This document shows, one piece after another, positions 28,333 through 38,091 of a stretch of 64,000 nucleotides of DNA (position 1 is its first letter; each line of letters starts with the position of its first letter). The translations under genes were made by a program, and so were the position numbers. The notes below the pieces were generated by a model that did no database searches, had not been told where the DNA came from, and saw only the letters and a list, made by a program, of their open reading frames with translations. Location of the stretch: positions 51,173 through 115,172 of the forward strand of contig JAMCPM010000002.1 in assembly GCA_023382335.1 (NCBI GenBank), written 5' to 3'. Origin of the DNA: Actinomycetota bacterium (GTDB lineage Bacteria > Actinomycetota > Thermoleophilia > BMS3ABIN01).

Positions 28333-30582
28333 CTAGTCCTCTTCGATTCCGGGCGTGATGCGGTAGGCGTCAAATACAGTATCTATGCCCTTGATAGTCT
28401 CGAGCACCGTGTCCAGCAGCTTGGCGTCGCCGATCTCAACCACGAAACGGTCCTTGACTAAATGATCGTTTGAGGTACTCAGTTGCGCCGAGACGATATT
28501 GATCCCCGACTCGCTAAGTGTGCGTGAAATATCTTCCAGCAGGTGGCTGCGGTCCATGGCCTCTACCTGGAACTCTGCCCGGAATGCCTTCTCCGACGCG
28601 CCCTTCCAGGCGACCTCGATGAACCTCTCGCCCGAGCGGAGGTTGAGCGCCTTGGCGTTGGGACAATCCTTGCGGTGGATGCTGACGCCCTTGCCGAGTG
28701 AGATGTAGCCGACGATCTTGTCCCCGGGCAGCGGCTTGCAGCACTTGGCCAGGCGCACGCCAACGTCGCTGACGCCGTCAACGCTGATGCCGAGCTCTTT
28801 CGGCGGCGCCGTGGCGGAGCGTTCCCTGGCCGGCAGAGTCGATTTCGTTACCAGTGAAGGTATCTCACCCGAGCCCTCCAACTGCTGGGTGATCTTGGTG
28901 AGCACCTGCTGCGGCGAGGTCTTGCCGGTGCCGAGGCTGACGTAGAGATCCTCGGCCTTGAGGAATCCCATTGAGCGTGTCAGCTCCGCGAATGACGGAG
29001 AGGCCACGATCTTCTGGCTGGCGAGCCCTTTGCGTCGCAAGGCCTCCTGCAGCATCTCGCGGCCGATGTGTTCCGAATCCTGGCGCCGCTCCTTCTTGAA
29101 CCACTGCCGGATCTTGTTACGGGCGCGGCTGGTCTTGACGAAGTTCAGCCAGTCACGCGAAGGCCCCTGGCTCGACTTCGAAGTCAGGATCTCGATGAAA
29201 TCACCACTGTGCAGGGTATGCTGCAGCGGCACGATGCGCCCGTTTACCTTGGCGCCGACGCAGTGATGACCGACGTCGGTGTGAACGGCGTAAGCAAAGT
29301 CCACTGGGGTCGCGTCTGCGGCCAGGCTGACGACCTCGCCCTTGGGAGTAAATACGTAGACCTCTTCCTCGAAAAGATCGATCCGGAGGGTCTTCATGAA
29401 TTCCTTGGGATCCTCTGTCTCGCTCTGCCACTCCATCATCTGACGCAGCCAAGCCAGCTTGTCGTCGGTCTGTTCTTTAGTTTTCTTGGTCTTGCCGGCT
29501 TCCTTGTAGAGCCAGTGCGCCGCGATGCCGTACTCCGCCGTCTGGTGCATCTTGCCGGTGCGGATCTGGATCTCCAGCGGCTTGCCCTGCGGCCCGATCA
29601 CGGTGGTGTGCAATGAGCGGTACATGTTGAACTTGGGCATGGCGATGTAGTCCTTGAAACGGCCGGGCATAGGCTTCCAGAGAGAATGGATAATGCCCAG
29701 AGCGCCGTAACAGTCCTTGACGGTGTCAACCAGCACGCGCATGGCGGTGAGGTCATAAATCTCGTTGAACTCCTTGCCACGTTTGACCATCTTCGTATAA
29801 ATGCTATAAAAGTGTTTGGCGCGGCCTTCGATGTCAGCCGTGATGCCGACCTTCTCGAGCTCGACCTTGAGATATTCGGCCACCTGCGCCACATAGGTCT
29901 CACGATCGGCGCGGCGCTGGGCCACCATCTGTTGCAGTTCAGAATATTTGCGTGGATGCAGGGCGGCGAAGGCCAGGTCTTCCAGTTCCCACTTGATGCT
30001 GTAAATTCCAAGGCGGTGGGCCAGGGGCGCGTAGATCTCGAGGGTCTCCTTGGCCTTCTGAATCTGCTTCTGCTTGTCCATGTAGCAGATAGTGCGCATG
30101 TTGTGGGTGCGGTCGGCCAGCTTGATGAGAATCACCCGGATGTCTTTGGCCATGGCCACGATCATCTTGCGCAGGTTGTCCGCCTGCTCCTCTTCCTCAC
30201 TTTTCAGCGAGACCTTTTGCAGCTTGGTAAGGCCGTCGACCAGCTCGGCAACCTCATCGCCGAACATTCTGCGAATGGTGCCCACGGTGGTGGGCGTGTC
30301 CTCGACGACGTCGTGCAGCAGCGCCGCCGCTATGGTGACGCTATCGAGCTTGAGGTCGGCGCAGATGCGGGCAGTCCCCAGGGGATGGTAGATGAAGTCC
30401 TCGCCGCTCTTGCGGAATCGGCCTTCGTGCTGAGTGCGCGAATATTGGAAGGCGCGCATGATCAGATCCCGGTCGAAATCGGGGTTGTATTCGGTTATTG
30501 CCGCAAACAGGTCCTGAAGTGCTGCCTCTTCGGAGCCTAAACCATCTTCGCGCTTGGCGACTTGCTCAAGAATTGCGAACAC
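28333..30582 (-). CDS. rel: Bifunctional (p)ppGpp synthetase/hydrolase, RelA/SpoT family
   Basis: The 749-residue stringent-response enzyme has an HD hydrolase domain (YHPLGTARICADL; AAALLHDVVEDT, about 66-95), a synthetase domain with GRFKDYIAMPKFNMYRSLHT and EIQIRT (about 310-350), a TGS domain (about 405-465) and a C-terminal ACT domain (about 670-745). The intact HD and synthetase motifs suggest both degradation and synthesis of the alarmone. Its start overlaps the 3' end of recJ by 46 bp on the same strand, so the two are translationally linked. Confidence 0.96.
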   Translation of the reverse strand: MFAILEQVAKREDGLGSEEAALQDLFAAITEYNPDFDRDLIMRAFQYSRTQHEGRFRKSGEDFIYHPLGTARICADLKLDSVTIAAALLHDVVEDTPTTVGTIRRMFGDEVAELVDGLTKLQKVSLKSEEEEQADNLRKMIVAMAKDIRVILIKLADRTHNMRTICYMDKQKQIQKAKETLEIYAPLAHRLGIYSIKWELEDLAFAALHPRKYSELQQMVAQRRADRETYVAQVAEYLKVELEKVGITADIEGRAKHFYSIYTKMVKRGKEFNEIYDLTAMRVLVDTVKDCYGALGIIHSLWKPMPGRFKDYIAMPKFNMYRSLHTTVIGPQGKPLEIQIRTGKMHQTAEYGIAAHWLYKEAGKTKKTKEQTDDKLAWLRQMMEWQSETEDPKEFMKTLRIDLFEEEVYVFTPKGEVVSLAADATPVDFAYAVHTDVGHHCVGAKVNGRIVPLQHTLHSGDFIEILTSKSSQGPSRDWLNFVKTSRARNKIRQWFKKERRQDSEHIGREMLQEALRRKGLASQKIVASPSFAELTRSMGFLKAEDLYVSLGTGKTSPQQVLTKITQQLEGSGEIPSLVTKSTLPARERSATAPPKELGISVDGVSDVGVRLAKCCKPLPGDKIVGYISLGKGVSIHRKDCPNAKALNLRSGERFIEVAWKGASEKAFRAEFQVEAMDRSHLLEDISRTLSESGINIVSAQLSTSNDHLVKDRFVVEIGDAKLLDTVLETIKGIDTVFDAYRITPGIEED

Positions 30583-33200
30583 TCCCTGTAAAAAGATTGT
30601 GTAGCTTTATAAACAGCGGACCGGTCAAGCTCGGTCCGCTCCGCGGCCAGCAGGGACATCATCGGCCCATCGGCCCCATCCTCAACAGAAACAAGTGAAA
30701 GCTCCTCGAGAATTCTTATACACCTGGCGATCATGACCGGTTGGCGCAGATATTTGCCGCCAGCGAGGAGGAGCCTTTCAGTGGTTTCGTCGAGAGGATA
30801 CTTTATTCCCGTTTCCAGGTGCTTGTAGACTCTTGTCGATTGACCCCTAAGGTCATATTCGTGTTCAAGCACCTTACCCGTAAATTGTACCTCATCGCTA
30901 CAGTAGAATAAATGTACGAATGCCTCGGGCGCCGCGGCCGTGATGTCATCGAAGACCCGCCGGTTCCAGGGGGGATCGACAAGGGCCAGGTGTTTGAAAT
31001 GCCCGGCCAGCTCGGGGTTCGCGGTGACGGTAGCGAAATCGGCCAGCATCATCGAGGGTTCGCCGCTTTGCAGGCGGCGGAGCCGCTCGCTCAGGATCCT
31101 TGAGCTGCAACGCGAACTGGCCATGTAAGCCTGCCGCAGACGGCCTGCCGCCACCGGCAGCTCCTGCGTTATCAGTCGCCGGCGCCTGGCAACGTCGGCG
31201 ACGAGCATCAGCACGCTTTCGCCGCCGGCGATGAGCCGTGCGATCTGCGCCGTGATGCCGCCGAAGTCGCGACGGTCGATCAGGCGCTCCGCTAGTCCGC
31301 CGCTGGAACCCGCGCTCCCCGGCAACCATTGAGCGGGAATATCGAGTCCGTTTTGGAGCAGGCCCCAAAACTCGGGGCCGGTCATACGGTCGGGACAATC
31401 AAAATCGCAGCGCCATTCACAAAGACCCTCAAGAGGTTCGGCGTTGCCATTTCGCGGAAAGAATTCGCGCAGTTGCAGCTGCGGTGATATGGAGCCGTTG
31501 AACTCATTGCGCTCGAGATGGAAAGCAATGTCCCAGTCGGGTTCGGATTTGAGCTTCTCCTGCATGAAGGCCTGGCCGAAGCCGATCGCCTTCGACCGGG
31601 CGCCGCCGGCCTCTACCTGGCATTGCAGATGCTGGCCGTCACGGGTGGCGCGATCGTTTTGTATCCTGGCTCCGGTGACCAGCAGTTCGACCGAAGGGTT
31701 GCCGAGTCCGAAGGGTTCCAGGCGTGAGAGCTCCTGGGCCAGATCCAGCGTCAGTTCCCTGCCGCAGACAAGGGCGTCCACGAACCGGCTGGGCCTGGTT
31801 TCTTCCTCCGAGAGCCTGGAGCCGGCGTAATCGGCAAAACGTTGCGAGAACTCCTCGATCGACGCAGCATCGATTGAGAGGCCGCAAGCGGCGCGATGTC
31901 CGCCGCAGCCTTCGAGCATCCCGCTCAGGTCCAGCAATGATCCGTGCAGGTCGAAATCGGGGACGCTGCGGCCGGAGCCCTTTCCCCGGCCCGATTCTTC
32001 GTCAACGGCGATCATGATCACCGGCCGGAAATATAATTCCACCAGCCGCGAAGCGACGATGCCGATAACGCCTTCGTGCCAGCCGGCAGAGCTTAGCACA
32101 TAACCGCGCTGCCCCTGTTTTTCCTCGGGCCAGCTGCCGATCATCGCCCTGGCTTCAGCCAGCATCTTGTTTTCGATGCGCTGCCGCTCGCGATTGAAAC
32201 CGTCAAGCCGGGCGGCAAGCTCGTCCGCAGTCTTCTCATCTTCAGCCAGAACCAGCTCCAGCGCCGGCAGAGCCTCATCAAGCCTGCCGGCGGCATTGAT
32301 CCTGGGAGCCATGCGAAAGGCAACCAGGCCGGCATTTATGTGCGCCGGGTCAACCTGCCCCACCTGCATGAGCGCCTTCAGCCCCGGCCTGCCGGTGCGT
32401 GACAGCTGCACCAGCCCCTGTTTTACCAAGGCGCGGTTCTCATCGATCAGCGGCACTACATCGGCAATCGTGCCGAGAGCAACCAGGTCCAGCAGGCGCC
32501 TGAGGTCCGGGTGGAGGCTTGCGGGGCTCGTCGCGTCCGCAATCGTTTCCGAGGGAGAGTCTCCCCCCGGAACCGGTCTCTCCAGCAGCGCCTGGGCCAC
32601 CTTGAAGGCGAGACCGACTCCTGCCAGTTCCTTGAACGGATAGTCACATAACAGGGGAGAGATGATCGGACCCGGAGGCAGGTTGCCTTCGACGGGCCGG
32701 TGATGGTCGATGACGATCGTTTTCATGCCAAGTTCCCGGGCGTGCTCCAGCTGCTGCCGGGCGCTGATGCCGCAGTCGACAGTGATCAATAGGCTGGCGC
32801 CGCCGGCCGCGATACTTTCGATCGCGCTAAGGGCGATGCCATAGCCCTCGGTGAAACGGTTGGGCAGGTGACAGGAGACTTCGGCGCCGAGGTTGCGCAG
32901 GACTTCCGCCAGCAGGGCGGTCGACGTGACGCCGTCAACATCATAATCGCCGTGAATGCAGATCTTTTCCCCATTCAGGACTGCTTTGCGGATGCGTTCG
33001 CAGACGGCTTCCATCTCAGGAAACAGGAATGGGTCGTGAAGTTCGCCAAGAGAATCGAGGAATCTGGCGGCGTCCACGGTTTGGGTATAGCCACGGCGCG
33101 CCAGGACGGAGGCGGTGATTTCACTCGTGCCCAGCTCCCGCGAGAGTCTTCTGACAATGTCATAAGGGAGCGGAGAGGTGTACCAGCCAGCGGAACGCAC
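30537..33200 (-). CDS. recJ: Single-stranded-DNA-specific exonuclease RecJ
   Basis: The 887-residue protein has DHH-family motifs DYDVDG at 85-90, VDCGIS near 141, and DHH at 165-167 (IVIDHHRP). The DHHA1 domain carries GCGGHRAACG near 438. RecJ degrades single-stranded DNA 5' to 3' in recombination and repair. It is longer than the roughly 570-residue enterobacterial form: the extra C-terminal 300 residues (about 560-887) match the extended architecture common in Gram-positive relatives. It is followed by rel. Confidence 0.94.
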   Translation of the reverse strand: MRSAGWYTSPLPYDIVRRLSRELGTSEITASVLARRGYTQTVDAARFLDSLGELHDPFLFPEMEAVCERIRKAVLNGEKICIHGDYDVDGVTSTALLAEVLRNLGAEVSCHLPNRFTEGYGIALSAIESIAAGGASLLITVDCGISARQQLEHARELGMKTIVIDHHRPVEGNLPPGPIISPLLCDYPFKELAGVGLAFKVAQALLERPVPGGDSPSETIADATSPASLHPDLRRLLDLVALGTIADVVPLIDENRALVKQGLVQLSRTGRPGLKALMQVGQVDPAHINAGLVAFRMAPRINAAGRLDEALPALELVLAEDEKTADELAARLDGFNRERQRIENKMLAEARAMIGSWPEEKQGQRGYVLSSAGWHEGVIGIVASRLVELYFRPVIMIAVDEESGRGKGSGRSVPDFDLHGSLLDLSGMLEGCGGHRAACGLSIDAASIEEFSQRFADYAGSRLSEEETRPSRFVDALVCGRELTLDLAQELSRLEPFGLGNPSVELLVTGARIQNDRATRDGQHLQCQVEAGGARSKAIGFGQAFMQEKLKSEPDWDIAFHLERNEFNGSISPQLQLREFFPRNGNAEPLEGLCEWRCDFDCPDRMTGPEFWGLLQNGLDIPAQWLPGSAGSSGGLAERLIDRRDFGGITAQIARLIAGGESVLMLVADVARRRRLITQELPVAAGRLRQAYMASSRCSSRILSERLRRLQSGEPSMMLADFATVTANPELAGHFKHLALVDPPWNRRVFDDITAAAPEAFVHLFYCSDEVQFTGKVLEHEYDLRGQSTRVYKHLETGIKYPLDETTERLLLAGGKYLRQPVMIARCIRILEELSLVSVEDGADGPMMSLLAAERTELDRSAVYKATQSFYRECSQFLSKSPSAKMV

Positions 33201-33335
33201 AAGTGAATCCTAACAATCGCAGCGGACGGAAATCAACATGCTTGAACCGCCCGACTTCATTGGGAATGTAATCGCGTTTCTGGCATAATGGTGCGGGGTA
33301 TCCTAAGGGTGTCCCTTCCAATAAGGAGGTGAACG

Positions 33336-33560
33336 ATGTTGCGTGAGCAAGTTGAACAGGCTCTTGACCGTATTCGGCCCGCACTCCAGCAGGATGGCGG
33401 CGACCTCGAACTATTAGACGTCACTGATGACGGTGTTGTGAAAGTAAAACTCACCGGTGCATGCGGCAGTTGCCCCATGTCCCAGATGACTTTGAAAATG
33501 GGAATCGAGCAGCGCCTTCGCGAGGAGATTCCTGAGGTATCCTCAGTAGAAGCGGTCTAG
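33336..33560 (+). CDS. NifU C-terminal-domain Fe-S scaffold protein
   Basis: The 74-residue protein is a stand-alone NifU C-terminal domain with the CGSCPMSQMT motif (two cysteines in CXXC spacing near residue 46) that binds or delivers Fe-S clusters. The ATG follows AAGGAGGTGAACG. A CATAAT element about 50 bp upstream is a possible -10. A bidirectional terminator follows, so it is monocistronic. Confidence 0.93.
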   Translation: MLREQVEQALDRIRPALQQDGGDLELLDVTDDGVVKVKLTGACGSCPMSQMTLKMGIEQRLREEIPEVSSVEAV

Positions 33561-33582
33561 GATCCTGAAATAATACTGAAAC

Positions 33583-33615
33583 AAAAAAGCGGCCGGGTGA
33601 CCGGCCGCTTTTTAA
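33583..33615. terminator. Bidirectional Rho-independent terminator
   Basis: AAGCGGCCGG and CCGGCCGCTT form a perfect 10-bp stem with an A-run on the left and a T-run on the right, so it can stop transcripts from both sides. It serves the NifU-domain gene on the plus strand and the small RiPP-like ORF on the minus strand. Confidence 0.9.
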
Positions 33616-33638
33616 TACTTATTGGAAAAAAATTTTGC

Positions 33639-33770
33639 CTATACGCCAGGACCGGGCGGCACGGGGATGCTGCACGTGAACTGAGGACATTCAAAAGTGA
33701 TGTCCTTCACGTTATCGAGCCTGAGAAGTGCCGGTTTCTCATAAGTTGTCTTTTGAACTCTGGCTTTCAA
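33639..33770 (-). CDS. Orphan RiPP-like precursor peptide (43 residues)
   Basis: A 43-codon ORF starts at TTG with a perfect GGAGG eight bases upstream and ends just before a terminator that works on its strand. The leader part has the YxxPxL motif (Y10, P13, L15) followed by D19, V21 and T25, the spacing of lasso-peptide leaders (Y-x2-P-x-L ... G-x-F-x3-T). The C-terminal part contains Cys28 and Cys33 and ends in a Pro/Gly-rich SIPVPPGPGV tail. There is no Asp/Glu at core position 7-9, so a classical lasso ring is unlikely. No maturation enzyme, RRE protein or exporter is nearby. Real coding is likely; modification is inference. Confidence 0.6.
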   Translation of the reverse strand: MKARVQKTTYEKPALLRLDNVKDITFECPQFTCSIPVPPGPGV

Positions 33771-33870
33771 AAAAAGCACCTCCGTCGCTTCAAGTACGAT
33801 TATTGTACTACGGATTACGATTTTTGAAAACCCTTCTTGGAATAGCCCTGCTAATGAAGCTAATTATCTC

Positions 33871-35949
33871 CTATTTCTCTACCTTTTCCGCCTGCATCTG
33901 GTCGACGATTTTTTGCGCCATATGGGCCGGAACTTCTTCGTAACGCAGGAAATCCATGGTGTAATCGCCTCTGCCGCCAGTCATCGAGCGCAGATCCGGA
34001 GCGTAGGAGAGCATCTCGGAAAGAGGCACCTCAGCGTTGACCTGGTTCATCTTGCCTTTAGGCTCCATACCCAGCACCTTGCCCCGCCGGGAGTTCATGT
34101 CGCCGATTATGTCGCCGACGTTTTCCTCGGGAACTGTTATCTGCACCGTCATGATCGGCTCGAGGATGACCGGGCCCGCTGCCGCGACGGCTTTTTTCAG
34201 GCCCATCGATGCGGCTATCTTGAAAGCCATCTCCGAGGAATCAACAGGGTGGTGGGAGCCGTCATAAACCGTCACCCGCATGTCCACTAACGGGCTGCCT
34301 GCGAGTTCACCCTCCTTCATGGCCTCGATCACGCCCTTCTCTACCGCAGGGATGAAGCCGCGGGGAATGACGCCGCCAACGACCTTGTCGACGAATTCGA
34401 AGCCGTCGCCGCTGGGAAGCGGCTCGATCTCGAGCCATGCATCGCCGTACTGGCCTCTGCCGCCGGTCTGCTTCTTGTACTTGCCCTGGGCCTTCGCCTT
34501 TTTGCGGATGGTCTCCAGATAGGGGACCCGCGGCGGTTTGAGTTCGACCTCGACGCCGAAGCGCTGCTTCATGCGTTCGACCACGACCTCGACGTGAACC
34601 TGGCTGATGCCGGATACGATCAGCTCGTTGGTCTGAGGGTCGCGCTTGACCACGAGCGTGGGGTCCTCTTCCTGCAACCGCTTGAGCGACGTGCCGATCT
34701 TTTCCTCATCGCCCTTGCTCTTGGGCTCGACCGCGAACGACATCACCGGGTTCGGGAACTGCATAGCCGGGAAAGTGATTGGTTTGGATTCTTCGCAGAG
34801 GGAATCACCGGTGTTGGTTGCCTTGAGTTTGGCGACGGCGCCGATGTCGCCGGGGCCCAGAACATCGATAGTGCTGTTGTCCTTGCCCTGCAGGCGCAGC
34901 AGCTTGCCGATATGCTCCCTGGTCTTGCTGACCGGATTGAAAACGTTGCTATCGCTGGAGATCTCGCCGGAAAACACCCGCATGACATTGATGCGGCCGC
35001 TAAAAGGATCGGCCAGGGTCTTGAAGACCATGGCCGCAAGCGGGCCGTCGGCTTTGCATTCCAGTTCGATCTCCTCGCCTGAGGCGGTGTCTATAGCCTT
35101 GGCCGCACCATGTTTTACCGGCGATGGGATGGCATCCACTAACAGGTCGAGTAAAAGGTTGACGCCAATCAGTTTGGTGGCGCAGCCCGCACCGATGGGA
35201 AAGACAGAGCCCGCCGCCACTCCCGCCTTGAGCGCTGAGTAGAGCTCCTCGTTTGATATTTCCTCACCTTCGAGGTACTTCTCCATCACGGCGTCGTCGT
35301 TCTCGGAGACGGCGTCCATCAGCCGGTCGCGGTACATTTCGACCATGTCAGCCATATCCGCAGGGATCTCGCCCTCGGTAGCCTTGCCGCCGTCATAGCG
35401 GTAGGCCTTCAACGAGAGCAGGTCGACCAGTCCCTCGAACTTGTCCTCGGCGCCGATCGGAAGCTGGGCGGCCACGGCGCTCTGACCAAAGCTCTCCTGC
35501 AGTTGCTCGACCGCGGCGGTAAAATCAGCGCGCTCACGATCCATCATGTTGACGAAGATCATGCGGCTGACACCGTTGTCCTCACAATGTTTCCAGAGGC
35601 GCTCGTGCTGCACCTCGACGCCAACGGCGGCATTGACGGCAACGACGGCGCCTTCGACTACCCGCAGCGCTGCAATGGTATCAGCGTGGAAGCTCGGGTC
35701 GCCGGGAGTATCCAAAAGATTTATGTTGCGTTCGCGCCAGGACAGATGACAGAGAGAAGCCGAGATCGACATCTGCCTTTTTTTCTCATCTTCCTCATGG
35801 TCTGCCACCGTGGTGCCTTGCTCGACCGTTCCCTGCCGGTTGACCGCGCCGGAAGAAAAAAGAATGGCTTCAGTAAGGCTGGTCTTGCCGGTTCCACGAT
35901 GGCCGATCACAGCTACATTTCTGATTTTGGAAGGGTCTGCAGCGGGCAT
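33871..35949 (-). CDS. EF-G-like translational GTPase (EF-G paralogue)
   Basis: The 692-residue protein shows the EF-G domain order: GTPase (P-loop GHRGTGKTS, residues 17-25, not the AHIDAGKTT of canonical EF-G), DTPGDPSF G3, a G4 variant VNMMDRERADF, then domains II-V, with a domain IV segment containing GGRGQYGDAWLEIEP. It belongs to the EF-G-like/FusA2 group that accompanies a canonical FusA elsewhere. The role may be ribosome recycling or stress translation. It is divergent from mutM's region and convergent with the NifU/peptide region. Confidence 0.88.
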   Translation of the reverse strand: MPAADPSKIRNVAVIGHRGTGKTSLTEAILFSSGAVNRQGTVEQGTTVADHEEDEKKRQMSISASLCHLSWRERNINLLDTPGDPSFHADTIAALRVVEGAVVAVNAAVGVEVQHERLWKHCEDNGVSRMIFVNMMDRERADFTAAVEQLQESFGQSAVAAQLPIGAEDKFEGLVDLLSLKAYRYDGGKATEGEIPADMADMVEMYRDRLMDAVSENDDAVMEKYLEGEEISNEELYSALKAGVAAGSVFPIGAGCATKLIGVNLLLDLLVDAIPSPVKHGAAKAIDTASGEEIELECKADGPLAAMVFKTLADPFSGRINVMRVFSGEISSDSNVFNPVSKTREHIGKLLRLQGKDNSTIDVLGPGDIGAVAKLKATNTGDSLCEESKPITFPAMQFPNPVMSFAVEPKSKGDEEKIGTSLKRLQEEDPTLVVKRDPQTNELIVSGISQVHVEVVVERMKQRFGVEVELKPPRVPYLETIRKKAKAQGKYKKQTGGRGQYGDAWLEIEPLPSGDGFEFVDKVVGGVIPRGFIPAVEKGVIEAMKEGELAGSPLVDMRVTVYDGSHHPVDSSEMAFKIAASMGLKKAVAAAGPVILEPIMTVQITVPEENVGDIIGDMNSRRGKVLGMEPKGKMNQVNAEVPLSEMLSYAPDLRSMTGGRGDYTMDFLRYEEVPAHMAQKIVDQMQAEKVEK

Positions 35950-36090
35950 TTGTGCAACTCCTTTGGTCGGATTGTGAAGTCACAGCGAACGGCCGCTCCT
36001 GGAGAAAGCTGTCGCCGGGCGCGTCAAAGCAAAAATTCTATCCCTTTGGGGGTGGGATTTCTATAGCCCGAGGCGCGGCACGCGGGCCAT

Positions 36091-36891
36091 TTATTTCTGG
36101 CAGTGGGGGCACCAGAATGTCGTGCGGCCCCTTTTGACCATCTCTATCGGATGGCCGTCCCGGGGGCAGGGCTTGCCCGGATGACCATGTACGACTCGTT
36201 TATATCTGCCCTTCCTGCCGCGGCCGTCGATAAAGCCGGACTCTCCGCCGAGCCTGATTCCTTCCCGCAGGGTGGATTTTACCTTGGCGTAGAGCTCCGA
36301 GATCTCTTTTTCGCTCAGATCTCCGCCGCGTCTAAACGGACTTAACCTGGCCTCCCAGAGGATCTCATCAGCCCAGGCATTGCCGATTCCCACAATTCGG
36401 GTCTGGTCGCACAGGGCCGCCTTCACCTGCTTGTTTGCTGGAAGCAACTCATGGAAACGCTTGAGAGAGAAGGAGCGGGCGAGGGGGTCGGCGCCCGCTT
36501 TGAGAATTCCCAATTCGTCGAGCTCCGCCGTCTTCATAAGATGGAATTCGCTCAAGGCGAAGCTCGAAAAATCCATGGAAGTGCCATCGGTGAAATCTAT
36601 GGCGACGCCGCCCGTTTCCTCGATGGTTTTTTTGCCGCATAATACCTCGGCGCCAAGTTTGAAATGAAAGACCAGTGAAAGCCCGCCGTCCAGGTGGAAT
36701 AACAGCACCTTCCCGCGGCGCTCGATCCGCTCCATGGTCCGGTCTTTCAGCCAGGCGGCGAAAAGCTCGGGTTCTTCGAGAGGAGTGCGGATGGACTGAG
36801 GGCGGGCGACCAGTACAGAATTGATCTTCTTGCCCAGGACGCAAGACGAAAGCGTCTTTTTAGCGACTTCGACTTCAGGAAGTTCGGGCAC
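36091..36891 (-). CDS. mutM: Formamidopyrimidine-DNA glycosylase (Fpg/MutM)
   Basis: The 266-residue base-excision enzyme begins MPELPEVEVA, whose second-position Pro and Glu3 are the catalytic residues. It has RRGKVLLFHL near residue 60 and the H2TH motif GIGNAWADEILWEARLSP near 160. The C-terminal zinc finger is altered: Cys242 is followed by Asp245 where the second Cys is expected and His247 lies nearby, while Cys261 and Cys264 are normal. The remaining features are complete, so activity is likely. The lipoprotein gene lies four bases upstream. Confidence 0.93.
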   Translation of the reverse strand: MPELPEVEVAKKTLSSCVLGKKINSVLVARPQSIRTPLEEPELFAAWLKDRTMERIERRGKVLLFHLDGGLSLVFHFKLGAEVLCGKKTIEETGGVAIDFTDGTSMDFSSFALSEFHLMKTAELDELGILKAGADPLARSFSLKRFHELLPANKQVKAALCDQTRIVGIGNAWADEILWEARLSPFRRGGDLSEKEISELYAKVKSTLREGIRLGGESGFIDGRGRKGRYKRVVHGHPGKPCPRDGHPIEMVKRGRTTFWCPHCQK

Positions 36892-36894
36892 GGA

Positions 36895-37896
36895 TCACTC
36901 CACTCTCTGGATGCCGCCTGCTGTGTCACTGATATGTTTTACTGCCTTCACGGTTGAACCGGAGGCCAGGTCAAGGATATAGAGCGTACTTTCTTCTCCC
37001 GCGGATTTGCCGGCCGCAAACATGGACCTGCCATCTGCGCTCAGGGCGCTGCCTGAATAATTAGTGGCTGGATTTCCCGAGGGAGCGAAGCTGCCGGTGA
37101 CACTCAATGACGACGTATCAACCCTATAGATGGAACCTGAGCCGGTGACATATATAAGCAGGCCGTCGGCCGATAGCAATGGATGATTGGCTGCTGTCGC
37201 GCCTTGCAGATCGACCTGGTTCCTGACTGCCAGTGAAGGCCAGGCGGCGGCGATCAGGCGGGCCGACCCCTTGGCTGTGACCCCGCACAGGTAGACAACG
37301 GATTTATCCTGCGACCAGGCGATGCCACGCAGGTCGGCCAGATCCGGAAGCGACTGGGGAGAACCCTCAACCGAGTCGCTGCCAAGGTTGACCGCGTAGA
37401 TCTTGCCTGCGGAGCCGCCGTCATCTGCGGTGACATAAAGTCTGCCGTCAGGACCCGGCGCCATGGATGTGATCCTGGTGGCGGGTGTCTCGATGGTGAC
37501 ACCGGCCCGGATCCAGTTATTGCCGTCCCAGCGGAATTTATCCAGCCTGCCGTTGCCGGAGCCGGCAACGTACATCGAGCCGCCGTCAGGGGTAACGTAA
37601 ACATCGACCGGTGAAGCCGCGACGCTCTGTTCCACTGATTTTTCAACGAAGCCACTGACGTTGTCGTAGATTCGCACGCTGCCCCATTCAGGCACGGGGC
37701 CGTTGGCGTCGGCGATATAGAGCAGCGCTCCCTGCCAGTCCCGGGTGCGATCGATAACGGTTCGTTCTGGAGCCGATGTGTCAGGACTCTCTCCACAGCC
37801 GGCAAGGGCAAGGATCGCGATAGCTGCCATGAGCGCCGCGATGACGAGCGTGGAGACAGTCTTGATTCGCGGATGGATTCTGGGGTTATTGGTCAT
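36895..37896 (-). CDS. Beta-propeller (YncE/SMP-30-like) lipoprotein
   Basis: The 333-residue protein has a signal peptide with lipobox LALAGC (cysteine near residue 34) and then repeated beta-rich blades with motifs such as PDGGSMYVAGSGNGRLD, GPDGRLYVTADDGGSAG and SADGRSMFAAGKS, the pattern of a six- or seven-bladed propeller. It should lie on the outer face of the membrane. A scaffold or ligand-binding role is more likely than catalysis; no function can be assigned. It ends four bases before mutM, so the two probably share a transcript. Confidence 0.75.
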   Translation of the reverse strand: MTNNPRIHPRIKTVSTLVIAALMAAIAILALAGCGESPDTSAPERTVIDRTRDWQGALLYIADANGPVPEWGSVRIYDNVSGFVEKSVEQSVAASPVDVYVTPDGGSMYVAGSGNGRLDKFRWDGNNWIRAGVTIETPATRITSMAPGPDGRLYVTADDGGSAGKIYAVNLGSDSVEGSPQSLPDLADLRGIAWSQDKSVVYLCGVTAKGSARLIAAAWPSLAVRNQVDLQGATAANHPLLSADGLLIYVTGSGSIYRVDTSSLSVTGSFAPSGNPATNYSGSALSADGRSMFAAGKSAGEESTLYILDLASGSTVKAVKHISDTAGGIQRVE

Positions 37897-38091
37897 GGCG
37901 CCGGCTCGTTCCAGTTGCTCGGAAATATTTGATTTGCATCACATATATTACTAATTCCGGGGTTGTTTCGTTTGACAGGCGATCTGGAGGGAAGAATACT
38001 TGTGCAAGCAGGTGGGAGTTGCGCCCGGGCAATTTGGCCTGGTTTGGAAATCCATCGGATGGAAACAAGGAACTTTAGGGAGATGAGCAGG

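Noticed and set aside
33597..33827. 76-codon plus-strand frame after the NifU-domain gene
   Set aside because: It starts inside the terminator and has no ribosome site; the minus-strand 43-codon ORF is better supported.
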